Source: Paramacrobiotus richtersi (lineage: Eukaryota > Tardigrada > Eutardigrada > Parachela > Macrobiotidae). Taken from it: DNA of 42,536 nt. The notes beneath the pieces are model-generated. The model searched no databases. It was not told where the DNA came from and saw nothing but the letters and a program-made list of their open reading frames with translations. Of the stretch, positions 23,394 through 34,228 are shown piece by piece. The stretch lies in NCBI GenBank assembly GCA_034698045.1, contig JAQGAU010000089.1, positions 1 through 42,536 of the forward strand, given 5' to 3'. The position numbers and the translations under genes are program-made. Positions within the stretch are counted from its first letter, which is position 1. Every line of letters starts with the position of its first letter.

Positions 23394-26300
23394 ATGCGCA
23401 TCACTTCGGTTCTTCTCGTCGCCCTTTGCGGCATTTCCTGTGCCCATGCAGGCCTTTTCGGTAAGGTTGACATTTTGATGTTTCTTGTAAGCTTTTCATT
23501 ATCATAATGCATCGAGACTTGATAATTCAGTAATAACGTAGTCGCGTAAATTTCCTGTTGTGTATTAATTATTTTATGATAAATATTAGCAAATTTCTTG
23601 AAATAATTAAGTGGCAGATGTTTAAAACATTTTAAATATCTGGTTTACCTAGATTATTTTATTTTTGACCTTGACACGTCTTTTAAATGGCATGTTTTAA
23701 ATTAAAAAAATTTATAAATGTTTACTTTTCTGGTGCAGTGAAAAGAAGTAATTAGTTCTGCTATATGGATATAATATCTAATTTTCATAATTTGTATACA
23801 GTACCTGACACTATAGGAATGATCAGAAAACTTTACTGTGAGTTTACGATCGATGAACGTTGATGTTCCTGGTAATAGATGGGCTATTTGGCGGCGGTGG
23901 AAACCAGCCAGTCCCAGCGGGCGGCTCAGACTGCAGCTGGAAAAAGAAAGACAGTAAGTTATCACGACCATAGTAGTTATTACAACAAATTTATGCATGA
24001 TTTGTATGAATATTTTACAACACACTGCAAGTTTATGTGTACATTACGTATACGTACATATATTCTGTGTAAAAAGCAAGCAACCACGTGTACGTACATA
24101 TACTAACGACATGCATCGCTCTGCAATAAGCCATTGATTTCCGATGACGGTACCGGTGTTTGGTAGCTCGAAGCTACAAGTAAATTTTAAAAAAGATTAA
24201 AAAAGAATTAATAAATTTGGGCATAACATAAGGAATTTCATTGTTATATATATAACTTTCATATTTATATGTATATGTATGTATATACAATACAAACAAT
24301 ACATACTTATACATATAAGTACTTTCTACTTTTATACATATATATACTTTCTACACATATACATATAAACATTTATATATCTATATTTTTTTATATATAT
24401 TTATATATATTTTTTGTATATAAATATTTATATTTATTATTTTTATATTTATAACAAAGAATAAGGACACGGCTCAAGCGAGCCAAATTACGGGTAAATG
24501 TTGAAATGTAACTGTCTTTGTCTATGCGTATAGGGGGCATGATCGGAGGCGCCGTGGACACCGTGGGCGGTGCCCTTGGAGGGTTGGTTGGCGGCGTCTG
24601 GGGAGCACTGGTGCCGACGGGAGCCAATAAGGGCGCCATTGAAGCGGCCGGTGGCGGGAACACTGGAAAGGGCGGTGGCTTATTCGATGGCGTCACCGGG
24701 TTGGCCGGTGGTGGTATTGGTGGTATTTGGGGCGCCGTTGTGCCCAACTCCGTCCGCTGTGGAAGTATCGAAGGCGCCAAGTCCACAGGTATATAAATAT
24801 TTTAATATTCGCATATTTACAGTTTTAAGTTAATGTAATAATACTGCAGTTCAACCGAAATCGAAGTAAATTCTAATTAAATAATCTAAGAATTACACCT
24901 GAAATTTACTCAAAACAAAGATAGTACCAACATGAAAATAGGAAGTTCTTAAATGGGGTTAAAAAACTATTCATTTTGATAATTTTTGTTCGAGTTTTTT
25001 CGGCTGGAAGTTTGAATAACGGATATGTCGGGTTTTCGAAGAAAGCATTGATTTAAATGTGTTTACAAAACTCTAGCATTAGAGACGTAGAAGTAAGGTA
25101 AAGTTCAGTACGCGGCACTGATAAAACAACAACTGTACAAATATCTTCTCATGCAGGAAACATTGGCACGACAAACCGGAAGGATCCCTCTTGCGACGAT
25201 TACCACTGGGTGGATGAAAACGGAAACGAATGCACTCCCAGTAATTTCTTTCGAATATGTCGTATAATGCTATATCACAAGCGGTGTACTTTATTATACA
25301 GGCGACGAAGATCATGCCAATGATGGCCACACCGATGATAACATCGAGACCCTCACCCATACTATTACTCTCAACTATAAGAAGAAGGCTGACGGTGAAA
25401 AACTGATCAATAGTATTTTGGCCCGCTGGAAGGTGATTCTCGGTAAGCCCCGCGATTCTCCAGGTTCCCGACTGTTTCGAAAGGCTTGATGCTTAATGCT
25501 GGCTGCGTTTCAGCTAAATATGGGGTTAACAGCAAAGACGTCACCATCATTATCTACGAAGACCACGCTTCGGGAAGTGTGCACACCGTGACCTATAGCA
25601 TTAAATTCAAGAAGCCTAGCAGGAAGTACAACATCGACACCATAACTATGGAGTTTGAGAACGATCTGAAGAAGAAACCAATTGTCGGTGTGACAATTAC
25701 AGTTACAGGCTCACAATCAGGTAAAAGATCAAAAACACTTCATGTATACTCCTCAGACGCTAATTACATGTACAGTTAGTCAAACACATATTAACAAATT
25801 TTACTGTGAAACTTCGAATGTTATCGCTCCACCGAGAAGATTTCGTTGAGTACTGTAAATTTTCATCATGTACTAGACTCCCTGGTCGAGAGCTTATAAA
25901 GCCCTTTTTACCGAATGTAACCGTAATTTAAGTCGTATTCTTTATTGTAAACTGTGTTGCTTTTCTTTCCTGTGAAGCTTTCAGTTAGCTACGCTAACCG
26001 TAAATTCAAGACGACCTTTACAACAGCAAACTGTTACGTTAAAACAGATGGTGGAGATGACTCTCATGGAGATTCTGGATCTGACGATCACTCCGGTGAT
26101 TCAGGAAGCGGAAGCGTTGACCAGGTCGATACTACCGAACACGTTACCACCATCGGTGGAGAGGAGATCTCGACACCGGTCATCACCCAGACCGGTAGCA
26201 AGTTCTCGGTTACCGGCACACTGACCATGGTCTACCAGTCGGACAGCCAGCGAGAATCTGCTCTGAACAAGATCCTTACCATCTGGGTCGCTGTTCTCAG

Positions 26301-27172
26301 TAAGTCAGCTGTTCCGTCAAGTTTTACGAATAAGGAAAAACAAATTTCGATTCAGTATACAGTACGTCGTATACGTAAACTTTAAGTCAATCCATTAATA
26401 TGTTACATTATATTTCATAATTACATATTACTACATAATTATATTATATATATTTATAATTATGTATAATATAATTGTTATAATTACATATATTATATAT
26501 AATGTATCACATTTTTTTAATATATTTTATTGCTGATATATGCACATATTATACGCATATATGAAATCGAATACATATGCGCATGTACCTGTATCAGATT
26601 GTAAATGTGCTTGATTACATATTCTACAGTAAAGTTTCTTATAAAAGTTAAAATCATGAAGTGGTTTTGTTTGTATCAGAGTCTTTACGTTAAGTATGAT
26701 ACTGTTTAATGTTTGACACTTTGTCCTGGCTATATAATAATATCGACTGGTTCTTTTTTTGTGGCACATACGGGTAAATCGTTTTATCCATTTTATTATC
26801 TATTAATAATCAGTCATTATTTTGTCGAGCTTATTTCATCTATATTCTCAGCTTTTTAATTCAGTTTATTATTTATTAATAATAAGTCTTTATTTAGAGG
26901 GGTTTATTTTTTGTATATTAATTCTCAGCTTCTAATTCGTTTTATTTCGGCATAATGTAGACGCATTGACTCGGTACGACTAGAAATTATGCTGTTTTAC
27001 AGAACAATACCAAGTGAGCCGAGCCACCATCACCGTGACCAGTGTCCACCGCACCGACAGCAGCACCCCGACCGAAATCTTCTACACCGTCACCGGTACC
27101 GCGATCAAGCACATTGATTTCTCTGCTGCCCAACAGACCTTCTTGACCCGCGCCAAGGCCACCAATTTTTAA
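23394..27172 (+). CDS. Secreted modular protein 1: Gly-rich region plus two copies of an unrecognised module
   Basis: Eight exons give 437 aa: 23394-23460, 23879-23953, 24534-24788, 25157-25240, 25302-25442, 25514-25720, 25985-26299, 27003-27172. Every intron is phase 1. Exon 1 is a signal peptide (MRITSVLLVALCGISCAHA). Exon 3 (about residues 48-132) is Gly-rich with two related units containing GGLVGGVWGALVP and GGGIGGIWGAVVP. Exons 5-6 and 7-8 each encode one module: an N-half with a beta-like stretch and an amphipathic helix (THTITLNY, LINSILARWKVIL; repeat copy LNKILTIWVAVL) and a C-half with VTIIIYEDHASGSVHTVTYS or ATITVTSVHR and IFYTVTG. An acidic Ser/Gly/Asp/His linker precedes the second module. 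The function is unknown. Alternating strand-helix-strand-strand order is vaguely SEA- or cystatin-like, which I cannot establish. Confidence 0.8.
24230..24460. repeat. AT-rich low-complexity tract in intron 2
   Basis: Runs of TA, ATATAC and TTTATAT repeats make up most of this tract, which has no other content. It lies between exons 2 and 3 of the first module-protein gene. Confidence 0.7.
26395..26530. repeat. AT-rich low-complexity tract in intron 7
   Basis: Irregular ATTATATATA-type repeats between exons 7 and 8 of the first module-protein gene. No coding or splice signal is evident within it. Confidence 0.65.
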
Positions 27173-28034
27173 ATTACTATATGGTTGATAAAAACATGTG
27201 AGATGAGTTTTGAATCTTGTCATAAAATGTGCTTTTTTGGAGGTGGGCTAACGCTGTCAATGCTTAATTAATTTGTTGAAAGTTGCACCGCAACTTGGGC
27301 TGCGCAAGTCAAACAAACAACGACCACTCACTGAAGTTATGGTTTTTTGTTATAAATACGGATGGCGCTATACTTACATGTGCATTTTGGGCCATTTTGG
27401 GCAGTCAGTGCGGTCGGCAGAACATGGCGCGAAATGATACATACAAGCGTGGGTTCATTTCAGGCGTACGTTTAATTTCATCCTCAAATACGTAAACGAA
27501 TTATTTCTTCGAGTATTGTTGAGAAATCCTTCTGAAATGAACAGTAATCAACTCAATAAAAAAAATCGTTCAAATTAATTCTGTATATAGTATCAGATTT
27601 TATTGTACATTATAGAAATGCAATATTTGTACTCCGTATAAATTATGATGTCTACTATGCTACAGTATTATGCTGCGTCATTCGTTCAGTTTGCACCGAT
27701 ATGTGCATCATCATTTCTCAAAGTCTATGCAACCGTGTTCAAGAATCTACAGTTCTACGAATACTTGAACAAACCAAGTTATTTTCGCCAGTTTGTGTTT
27801 TGTGTACGTATTTCTGCGTGTAGAATAGTTACTCGCCTTTATGTTTCCGAAGAGCGTGATATTCAAACAAGATTGTTTAGTTTTATGGGAACGTACGCAG
27901 TCAAGCACGAGTTAGCACAGCATTATATTTCTAACATATGTATTAGTCACGGTTCGGTTGCCTTTTATTCTAATTCTGTGATGATGTTTTGATTTGATGC
28001 AGCATAATTAGCAGCCTGCGGCTACGAGAAAGTG
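27173..28034. other. Intergenic spacer between the two module-protein genes
   Basis: Holds the 3' flank of the first gene (AATAAA near 27557, rather far from the stop) and the upstream region of the second. The 115-codon plus frame at 27645-27992 has no recognisable motif and is not called. Confidence 0.55.
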
Positions 28035-28041
28035 TATAAAA
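28035..28041 (+). promoter_or_regulatory. TATA box of the second module-protein gene
   Basis: TATAAAA lies about 130 nt upstream of the ATG at 28166, parallel to the box of the sister gene. Confidence 0.4.
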
Positions 28042-28165
28042 TAATGTTCATCAACAACCTCTGTTGTTGGTATGTGTGGTTTGTGGTGTCCCGGCTGAAG
28101 CTTGTTGGTGCTGAGTCTGTTTATGCAGCGGTTGCTGTTAAAATTTACATACCACCCAATTAATC

Positions 28166-29451
28166 ATGCACCTATCAGCTTTAGTGCTTCTTGTTGGCAT
28201 TTCCTGTGTTGCCTGTGCTCCGCTTGGTAAGCGTGATATTTCTTCTTACTTAAGAAAGTTATTTTAAACATCTGATTTGTTAATAATTTTGATTTGATCA
28301 TTAACTCCCACATTATAATCTGCTTTGGCTCCAGGTTTCGTATAGTGGAATAAGCAGTCACTTAATTTCATACACTGAATATTTGCAGTAACATTATAAA
28401 AAGGTTTATAAAAAATGTTATTATGTGCAGTATCAGAAACATTCACATGCTTTTAAAATGGGTGTACGCGATACTATGAATTTGCATTTGTGCAAAACAG
28501 CTGAAAATGTTTTTCTAAATACTGTATCTATACTTCTAGATAGTATAGAAGTAGAAGTGGTTTTGTTTGTAAAGCATTCACATAACTCCATTTTTTCTGT
28601 TCAAAATACAGATCCCAGCAACACAGAGCATCTGGAAGCAAACGAAGTTGCCGATACTACGGAAACGGGTAAATACGTATTTTACAGTAATAAATCGCCA
28701 ATCAACTTAAAGGTTTGGGTACAAATTAAATTAAATAAATAAATACTTATTTTAATTTGTACGTGCGTGCCTTTTATTAACAGTTAGTCGACTTGATTAC
28801 TGGCTCACTGCACAATCGTACTCACGCTTCTAACAACAAGTATATTCGTGTGACAAAATTAGCGCACATGCCTCAATTTAAAGTCCTTGTTTAGTAGCTG
28901 TATGTCTTTTATATCGTCAGTGGTTCCATCACCCACTATCACACATACCATCAATACCGTTTACACCAAGGATGGGGATCGCCAGCGATTCTACAAAGCG
29001 ATCCTGGATGACTGCAACAACACTAGTAACCATGACCTTTCGCATATCACACTTCGGTCTTCCAGCAAAAGTTCTTCATTGTAGCGGACGACGCTGCCAA
29101 CAACTGTCGAGGATGCAAATTTGCGGAAGATGTCTTCGCTGATCCCCAAGTAAAGGACACCGGTGAGGTCAACACAGTGACCTTGGTCAGCGCCATGAAG
29201 GGGGTCTGCCATTCGGATGAAGAAAGGGACGCCAGTCTGCAGATGCTCTTGGCTACTCTGATATCTGGTGGATTAGGAGGTACAAACCCTTTCACAGACA
29301 GTATGTAGATTTGCAATAAATTTGGTGCGTATTTGCAGATAAAGTAATGGACGATGTTAAGCAGGCCACAATCTTAGTGACCAGCATAAACACCGAAGAC
29401 TACAGGACACCAACGCTGTTCACTTATTCGGTTACAGCGGAATTGAACTAG
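28166..29451 (+). CDS. Secreted modular protein 2, paralogue of the preceding gene
   Basis: Five exons give 176 aa: 28166-28226, 28612-28668, 28921-29025, 29085-29279, 29339-29451. Every intron is phase 1, as in the upstream gene. Exon 1 is a signal peptide (MHLSALVLLVGISCVACAPL), with the ISC..ACA core resembling that of the neighbour. Exon 3 is a module N-half (ITHTINTVYTKDGDRQRFYK) without its C-half. Exon 4 adds a Cys-containing linker (NNCRGCKF) and another N-half ending LQMLLATLISGGLG. Exon 5 is a C-half (QATILVTSIN, LFTYSVTAELN, stop). The N-half/C-half intron falls at the same place as in the first gene. The Gly-rich region is absent. It is probably secreted; the function is unknown. 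An AATAAA lies 148 nt after the stop. Confidence 0.78.
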
Positions 29452-29598
29452 AACTGAGATCTACTGGAGTTGTTAAGTTTTCTGGCGGTCACCGGAAATC
29501 TGAGAACATAAAGGTGTTGCTCATTATGTTGTAAGCAATAATGATACGGTTACAATTGCGATCCACCAGTCGACTGGTAAAGAATTACAATAACATGC

Positions 29599-29604
29599 AA
29601 TAAA
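29599..29604 (+). terminator. Poly(A) signal AATAAA of the second module-protein gene
   Basis: Canonical hexamer 148 nt downstream of the TAG at 29451, on the coding strand. Confidence 0.5.
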
Positions 29605-30433
29605 CAATTCTTAAAGGTTGCTAGCAAACTATTACAAACTCTGCATAAATGTCTCTACGATACTGAAAAAGGCCACGCAGTAACGTATTTTTTACGCAGA
29701 CATTCTTATCGATCAGTTCCAAAGAAGGAAAAAATTAAGCGGTCGTAAATTCAACGAAACACCACATGTGCAATTCCGCATTTAAACAATGGCTACATAT
29801 GGTTGTTTTTTGTTTTTGTTCCAACGTTTACAAGAGGTTTCTAGCAAAATCGTCTACTGTATCTCCGCAGTACAAAAAGTTTAGGATAAATATATGGTTT
29901 TCGGAGTTTCGGTGGAAGTTCTGAACTGAAAGTGTGAGCGTCATTGAATTTTGTGTGTTTCACTTACATTGTGTCTGTGTGTTTGTTTGTTAGAAGTACG
30001 TTTGATTTATTCATATGTAAAGTATTCGTATGCAAAGTATCCGTATATGACAGCTGTGGTCTCCACCGTTCAAACCGTTGTAGATCAGTTCAGTTCAGTA
30101 AAAAACCGAGTAGCGATGCACCGGCACAATCTATATATTTTACATTAATGGTTACTCGCAAGATACGATAGTACATATTAATCTTTCCAAAGCTGCACGA
30201 CCTCTCTGACAAACTGTACATGCAACCATTATACGTACAAGAACATTTTGTATACATATTAGTGCAGTTAAGAACTTAACCGTAACTTTTGAGGTACAGT
30301 TATCCATCGAAACATGAGCCTCAAGATACGACAGTCAGAAACTAAACAGAGGAAAGAATGCAAACAGAGACAATTCCACACAGTACTGGCGGTTCTTAGA
30401 TTTAGATCTCAAAAGCGGAAATGGAAACCATCC
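29605..30433. other. Intergenic stretch, no gene seen
   Basis: Between the second module-protein gene and the 3' end of the F-box gene (tail to tail). The 75-codon plus frame at 29944 shows only a hydrophobic start with no splice support. I see no repeat or RNA gene. Confidence 0.5.
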
Positions 30434-33138
30434 TTAATTATAAAACTGTTTAATCCACTCGCGGAAAAGTGAACAATGCCCATCCTCCGGATACCACTTC
30501 TTCAGCGTCTCTTGTGCATTACCTCCATGACTGAAGTCGATAACTTCCCTGGTTATAAAGCACACTGAGCTTTTCAAAAAAGGACAGCATACGACAACAT
30601 CTTCCAACACCAGCTTATCACAGATATCCTCCCATTTTGGTTTCTTCCGGAGCATCTCATCGTCGACATTCCTATCCTTCATCAAATCACCCAAGTGCAC
30701 ACCCACTCGGGAAAGGATAATCGTCGGGATTTTAACCCCTTTAGCTTTGAGCATAGTGTGAATGATACGGATTTTTACCTTTGCAAAGGGAGTTTTAGCT
30801 GGATCCGTTAATATTCCCAACTTTTTCAGCGGGGGTCGGGTACAAGGTTTATTTGATAGGACGAGTGTCTTCGTTGAATGGGTGACCATTTTGTGGAGCA
30901 TGGTGGCTAGTTTTTGACAGGACGTTTCATACTGGTCCAATTCGATTTTGACTCTGACAGACATTAATGCTGAGGTTAGCAGCGATTCCCATACAGAGCA
31001 TACTTGTCGGCAGTTGATCTGCTCGTCTGCATCCAGGAACATAAAGATTTTGTATGATAGGTCAAATGGGAGGACTGCGTTGATACAGGGCGCCCGCGCG
31101 GATGTTTTAGATTTTGCGCTATTTTCCTAGTTAACCGAAATAAAAGGTTATCTTATATTAAGTAGAAAGTGCACTGTTAGTGCACTTATACCGTTGGGAC
31201 TGTGAAAACAAAAACAAAACTACATTACTGAGAATACGGTGATCGAGTATGTGTCGCCAAATGGTCTGTCGATATTTACGCCTCGCCTCGATACAGACAT
31301 TACCTCAGCTCGACACCGATCATCACAGTTGCTGAAGATTGAGAAGAACCAAGTCCAAAATGTTAGTATCTTCGGCGAAATTTCTGTGAAGTGAAGGAAC
31401 TGATGGTGCATAACTGAACGTAAAAAGGTTAAGCAAAAAGTGTATCGTGTTTATTTTGTGTAGATTCATTGGGTTCGTGGGGTACTGCGCGCATGCAATG
31501 TAAGTCCTCCAAACGTGTTTAGTGTTTGAATAACTGCGTGCGATGTATTTGTGCTGCATTGCTCTTGGTTGTTTATTTGTCTTGTACGATGTTTCAGGGA
31601 CCGTGCAGCCGTAAGTCCAGTAACTTCCAAAGAGGCGCAGATCACGTATGATGGTCGGATCGCCGAGTGGTCCGCGATTTTGATCCGCGTCTTGGAGGAG
31701 CGCAGGGCGTTACTGCCACGAGAGCGTAACTTCGATTATTGGGTCAGAGAAGTGGCAATGCGTCGGCTGCCTGCTAATCTTCCGCAGCCTTACACAGCCC
31801 TCGTCAGCGTGCCGATAGCGCCCTTCCCGCAGCATGTTTCCGTGGACGACAGTAACGCGCTGGACGAGATGAAGTGGCTTCACTTGGTCACGGTTTTGAC
31901 AGCACATAGGGACAATGTCAAAACGAAGAAAAACGAGCTTGAAGAAGAAGAACGATCGGTTGTGCGTTCAGCGGAAGCTGTTATGGGTGTAGAAATGTCA
32001 GAGAAGTTGAAACGTGCATGTCAGGAACATTCCGTGAAACGCATGTATGACACAACGTTACCAGCCAGAATTGAGTATTTGGATTAGCTGGCAGGCAGTG
32101 TAAATTGTTCAAATGGTTGTTGTTGTTATTATGCCAGTGTATGTACGGTACTTTGTTTTTTATAAAGGCTGCTGTTGCTGATCCGCTGTTCTGCGTGACG
32201 CATTAAGACGTACGTTAAATACCTGCATAACACCATTGTGCTGAATATTTCCGCTTCGTACGAAACGCTTCCTCACTGATTCCGAAATTGCCAGCTCTCT
32301 CGTCATATGGAAAAAAGGAAGTGACTGAAACGGGAAACAATCTTATCATGCAATACGAAAGAACTGCTAGGTGTGTATCAAATTATATAGTTCATAGGAA
32401 AACTCTTGTCTCATTTCGCGCCAGAACACATAAACATTTTCAAACATATCGAGTACGATAAATCATACTTTGCGGCAAAGCACAAGTTTCAGGAAATACA
32501 GATTTTCTGTGATTGCATACGAGTTTACAGTCTTCTACCAAAATTACCCAAATTAAACACTTTAAAAGCTGACTTACCAGGTCACCAACATTCCTGCTGC
32601 TTGTCGAAATGTACGTTAAACGATTCCCATCTAGTTCTATCCCCTTTGTTTTGGTCGCCAAGTCCCACATCTTCAACAACTCCACCCTCTTTGTTTCGTC
32701 CACATAAACTGGAAATCCATCCGGTAGTGTCACTTCATACTTGACAAACGCATTGGACGGTAGCACCTCATAAGGTGTCACAGCGCGTACCCTTTCCCAT
32801 TCCACAACCTCTTGCCTCTTGTCCCCACTGACATCAATTTCAACAAAGGCAAACATGGAAGCAAATCCGGCCAAAATCGTCGAGGGATACCAACACCATG
32901 GTTCATCGGGCGAACAACGGAATAAAGTGTACACATGGTCACCGGTGGTGAAGTTGTTGTCTGTTTCGAATGGTTTGATACACTCTTCCCATGGGATGAA
33001 GTCGGCATGATGGCCGGGGTGGTCAAAGTCCAGAATTAGGCCTTGGTTGCGGATGACATCGCAGACAATTCCTCGGCGGATTAGACTGCCATCATCCTTG
33101 AAATCAACGGCCCAAACACTACCGGCTAAGGATGCCAT
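30434..33138 (-). CDS. FMR1-like Tudor/KH0 protein joined to a C-terminal F-box
   Basis: Three exons, 33138-32578, 32324-32223, 31126-30434, all joined in phase 0, give 451 aa. Residues 1-115 look like the paired Tudor (Agenet) units of FMR1/FXR proteins: GIVCDVIRNQGLILDF, EPWCWYPSTILAGF, FAFVEID and WERVRAVTPYE match the family pattern in order. Residues 130-220 resemble the following KH0 region, ending in the basic helix of exon 2 (MTRELAISESVRKRF). FMR1 would continue with KH1/KH2 and an RGG tail. Instead exon 3 encodes an F-box (LPFDLSYKIFMFLDADEQ, then CRQVCSVWESLL, about 240-272) and about 180 further residues without a recognised domain. F-boxes bind Skp1 in SCF ubiquitin ligases. Splice signals are good (CTG|GTAAGT, TTTCAG, CAG|GTATTT, AACTAG). 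A two-gene interpretation remains possible because intron 2 contains another gene on the opposite strand. Confidence 0.65.
31498..32087 (+). CDS. Small helical protein nested in the intron of the FMR1-like/F-box gene
   Basis: Two exons give 163 aa. The coding part of exon 1 is only AT (31498-31499); an intron with GTAAGT and TTTCAG borders (31500-31597) intervenes, and exon 2 (31598-32087) supplies the G and the rest. No other in-frame ATG precedes residue 50, so the initiator appears to be split by the intron. Exon 2 is fully open, Glu/Arg-rich and mostly helical (EWSAILIRVLEERRALL near residue 22; a coiled-coil-like TKKNELEEEERSVVRSAEAV near 120). There is no signal peptide or membrane segment, so it is probably intracellular. 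I do not recognise the family. An overlapping ATG five bases upstream would give a 7-codon reading frame in the spliced leader. Confidence 0.65.
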
Positions 33139-34210
33139 TGGAATTAATATTGTATCGCTGTATAGTAAATCTGAACATATAGTCTGTTGTCAGAGCTGGC
33201 TTTTTCTAGCACGAATATCGAAAAACCGTACAAAATTGAACATTCAGCTTGCCGGCAAAAACACGAGAACTGTGACAAGCAACATGGATTGCGGTGAATC
33301 ACAAGGTGTGGTGGCTCATCGTTGTGTATGCAAAACCATAGTCATTGGATGAGTCACAGAATGTCATACAAGATCATCGAATTCATCAGTTACTGGTGCA
33401 TCAGTTGAGTAAACTATACCCCTTGGCATACAACCCCAAACGAAGCTTCTTGCTATGCGTGCGCCTAATGCCATTCTAATTTATAAGGATTTGTGCTGAA
33501 TTAACAGGTTAAGCGAGTCCATGAGATGTCTTTTCTCATAAATGGTTTTAGTCGGTGGATTTTTCACTTTAGCATACAACGGTTAAATCAAACCTGAAAT
33601 GCTCCAGTTTCCACCTTATGTTTATCACTATCATTTCAGCAGAAATTCAGCAGCGTTCTCGTTGACCCGTAACTAACTGCAAATCTTAAGCTTCCCGGTG
33701 ATTCTGAGAGTTTTATTTGAAACTTTGGGATGAATCGACACAAATCAGGCCCGCACGAACCCGTTTTCAACAACCAGATCAGCAGTAACAGAGCATCTTG
33801 GAGACCAGTATGAGAAACTTAGGATAAACATCGCACGAAGGAACTATTATTTTGTACAAAAACCATGCAACGCACACCCAGAAAACCCGTAGGAAACAAC
33901 AACCACGTATACACCACACAATCTTGCTCATACACATTTTGTAGGAATACCAACTGTGTCTACAAATATATCAACAGAAACCACCAACTCTGCTTTGCAT
34001 TTCCCCAGCGCGTCAATCTCGAAACATATCCATTGAAAGGTCCATGGTCCGCAGTATTGTTGATGTGGGGGTGAGGCTGTGCCGTGTTGCCGAGAGAGAG
34101 AGATTCCCACTTGATCGGGACTGTCAGTGCGACCTCGGGGTTCGCGAAAATACAACCAGATACAAAGAATCAAAGCCAACAAAACGGTGATCCACACACG
34201 AGAGATATGA
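33139..34210. other. Intergenic stretch with one hydrophobic-start frame
   Basis: Upstream of the FMR1-like gene and downstream of the KCTD gene. The only item of note is a minus frame at 34197-33928 opening MWITVLLALILCIWLYFREP, which looks like a membrane anchor (see findings). I see nothing else. Confidence 0.5.
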
Positions 34211-34214
34211 AGGG

Positions 34215-34220
34215 TTTATT
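34215..34220 (-). terminator. Poly(A) signal AATAAA of the KCTD gene
   Basis: AATAAA on the minus strand 9 nt after the stop codon of the tiny last exon. It supports that exon as the true 3' end, although the 3' UTR would be very short. Confidence 0.6.
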
Positions 34221-34228
34221 GAATTTTT

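Noticed and set aside
31220..31411. Minus frame with CDDRCRAEVMS that could be an extra F-box-like exon of the fusion gene
   Set aside because: It could join in phase 0 (GTAATG donor), but the three-exon model is complete without it and the acceptor side is poor. Left as a possible alternative exon.
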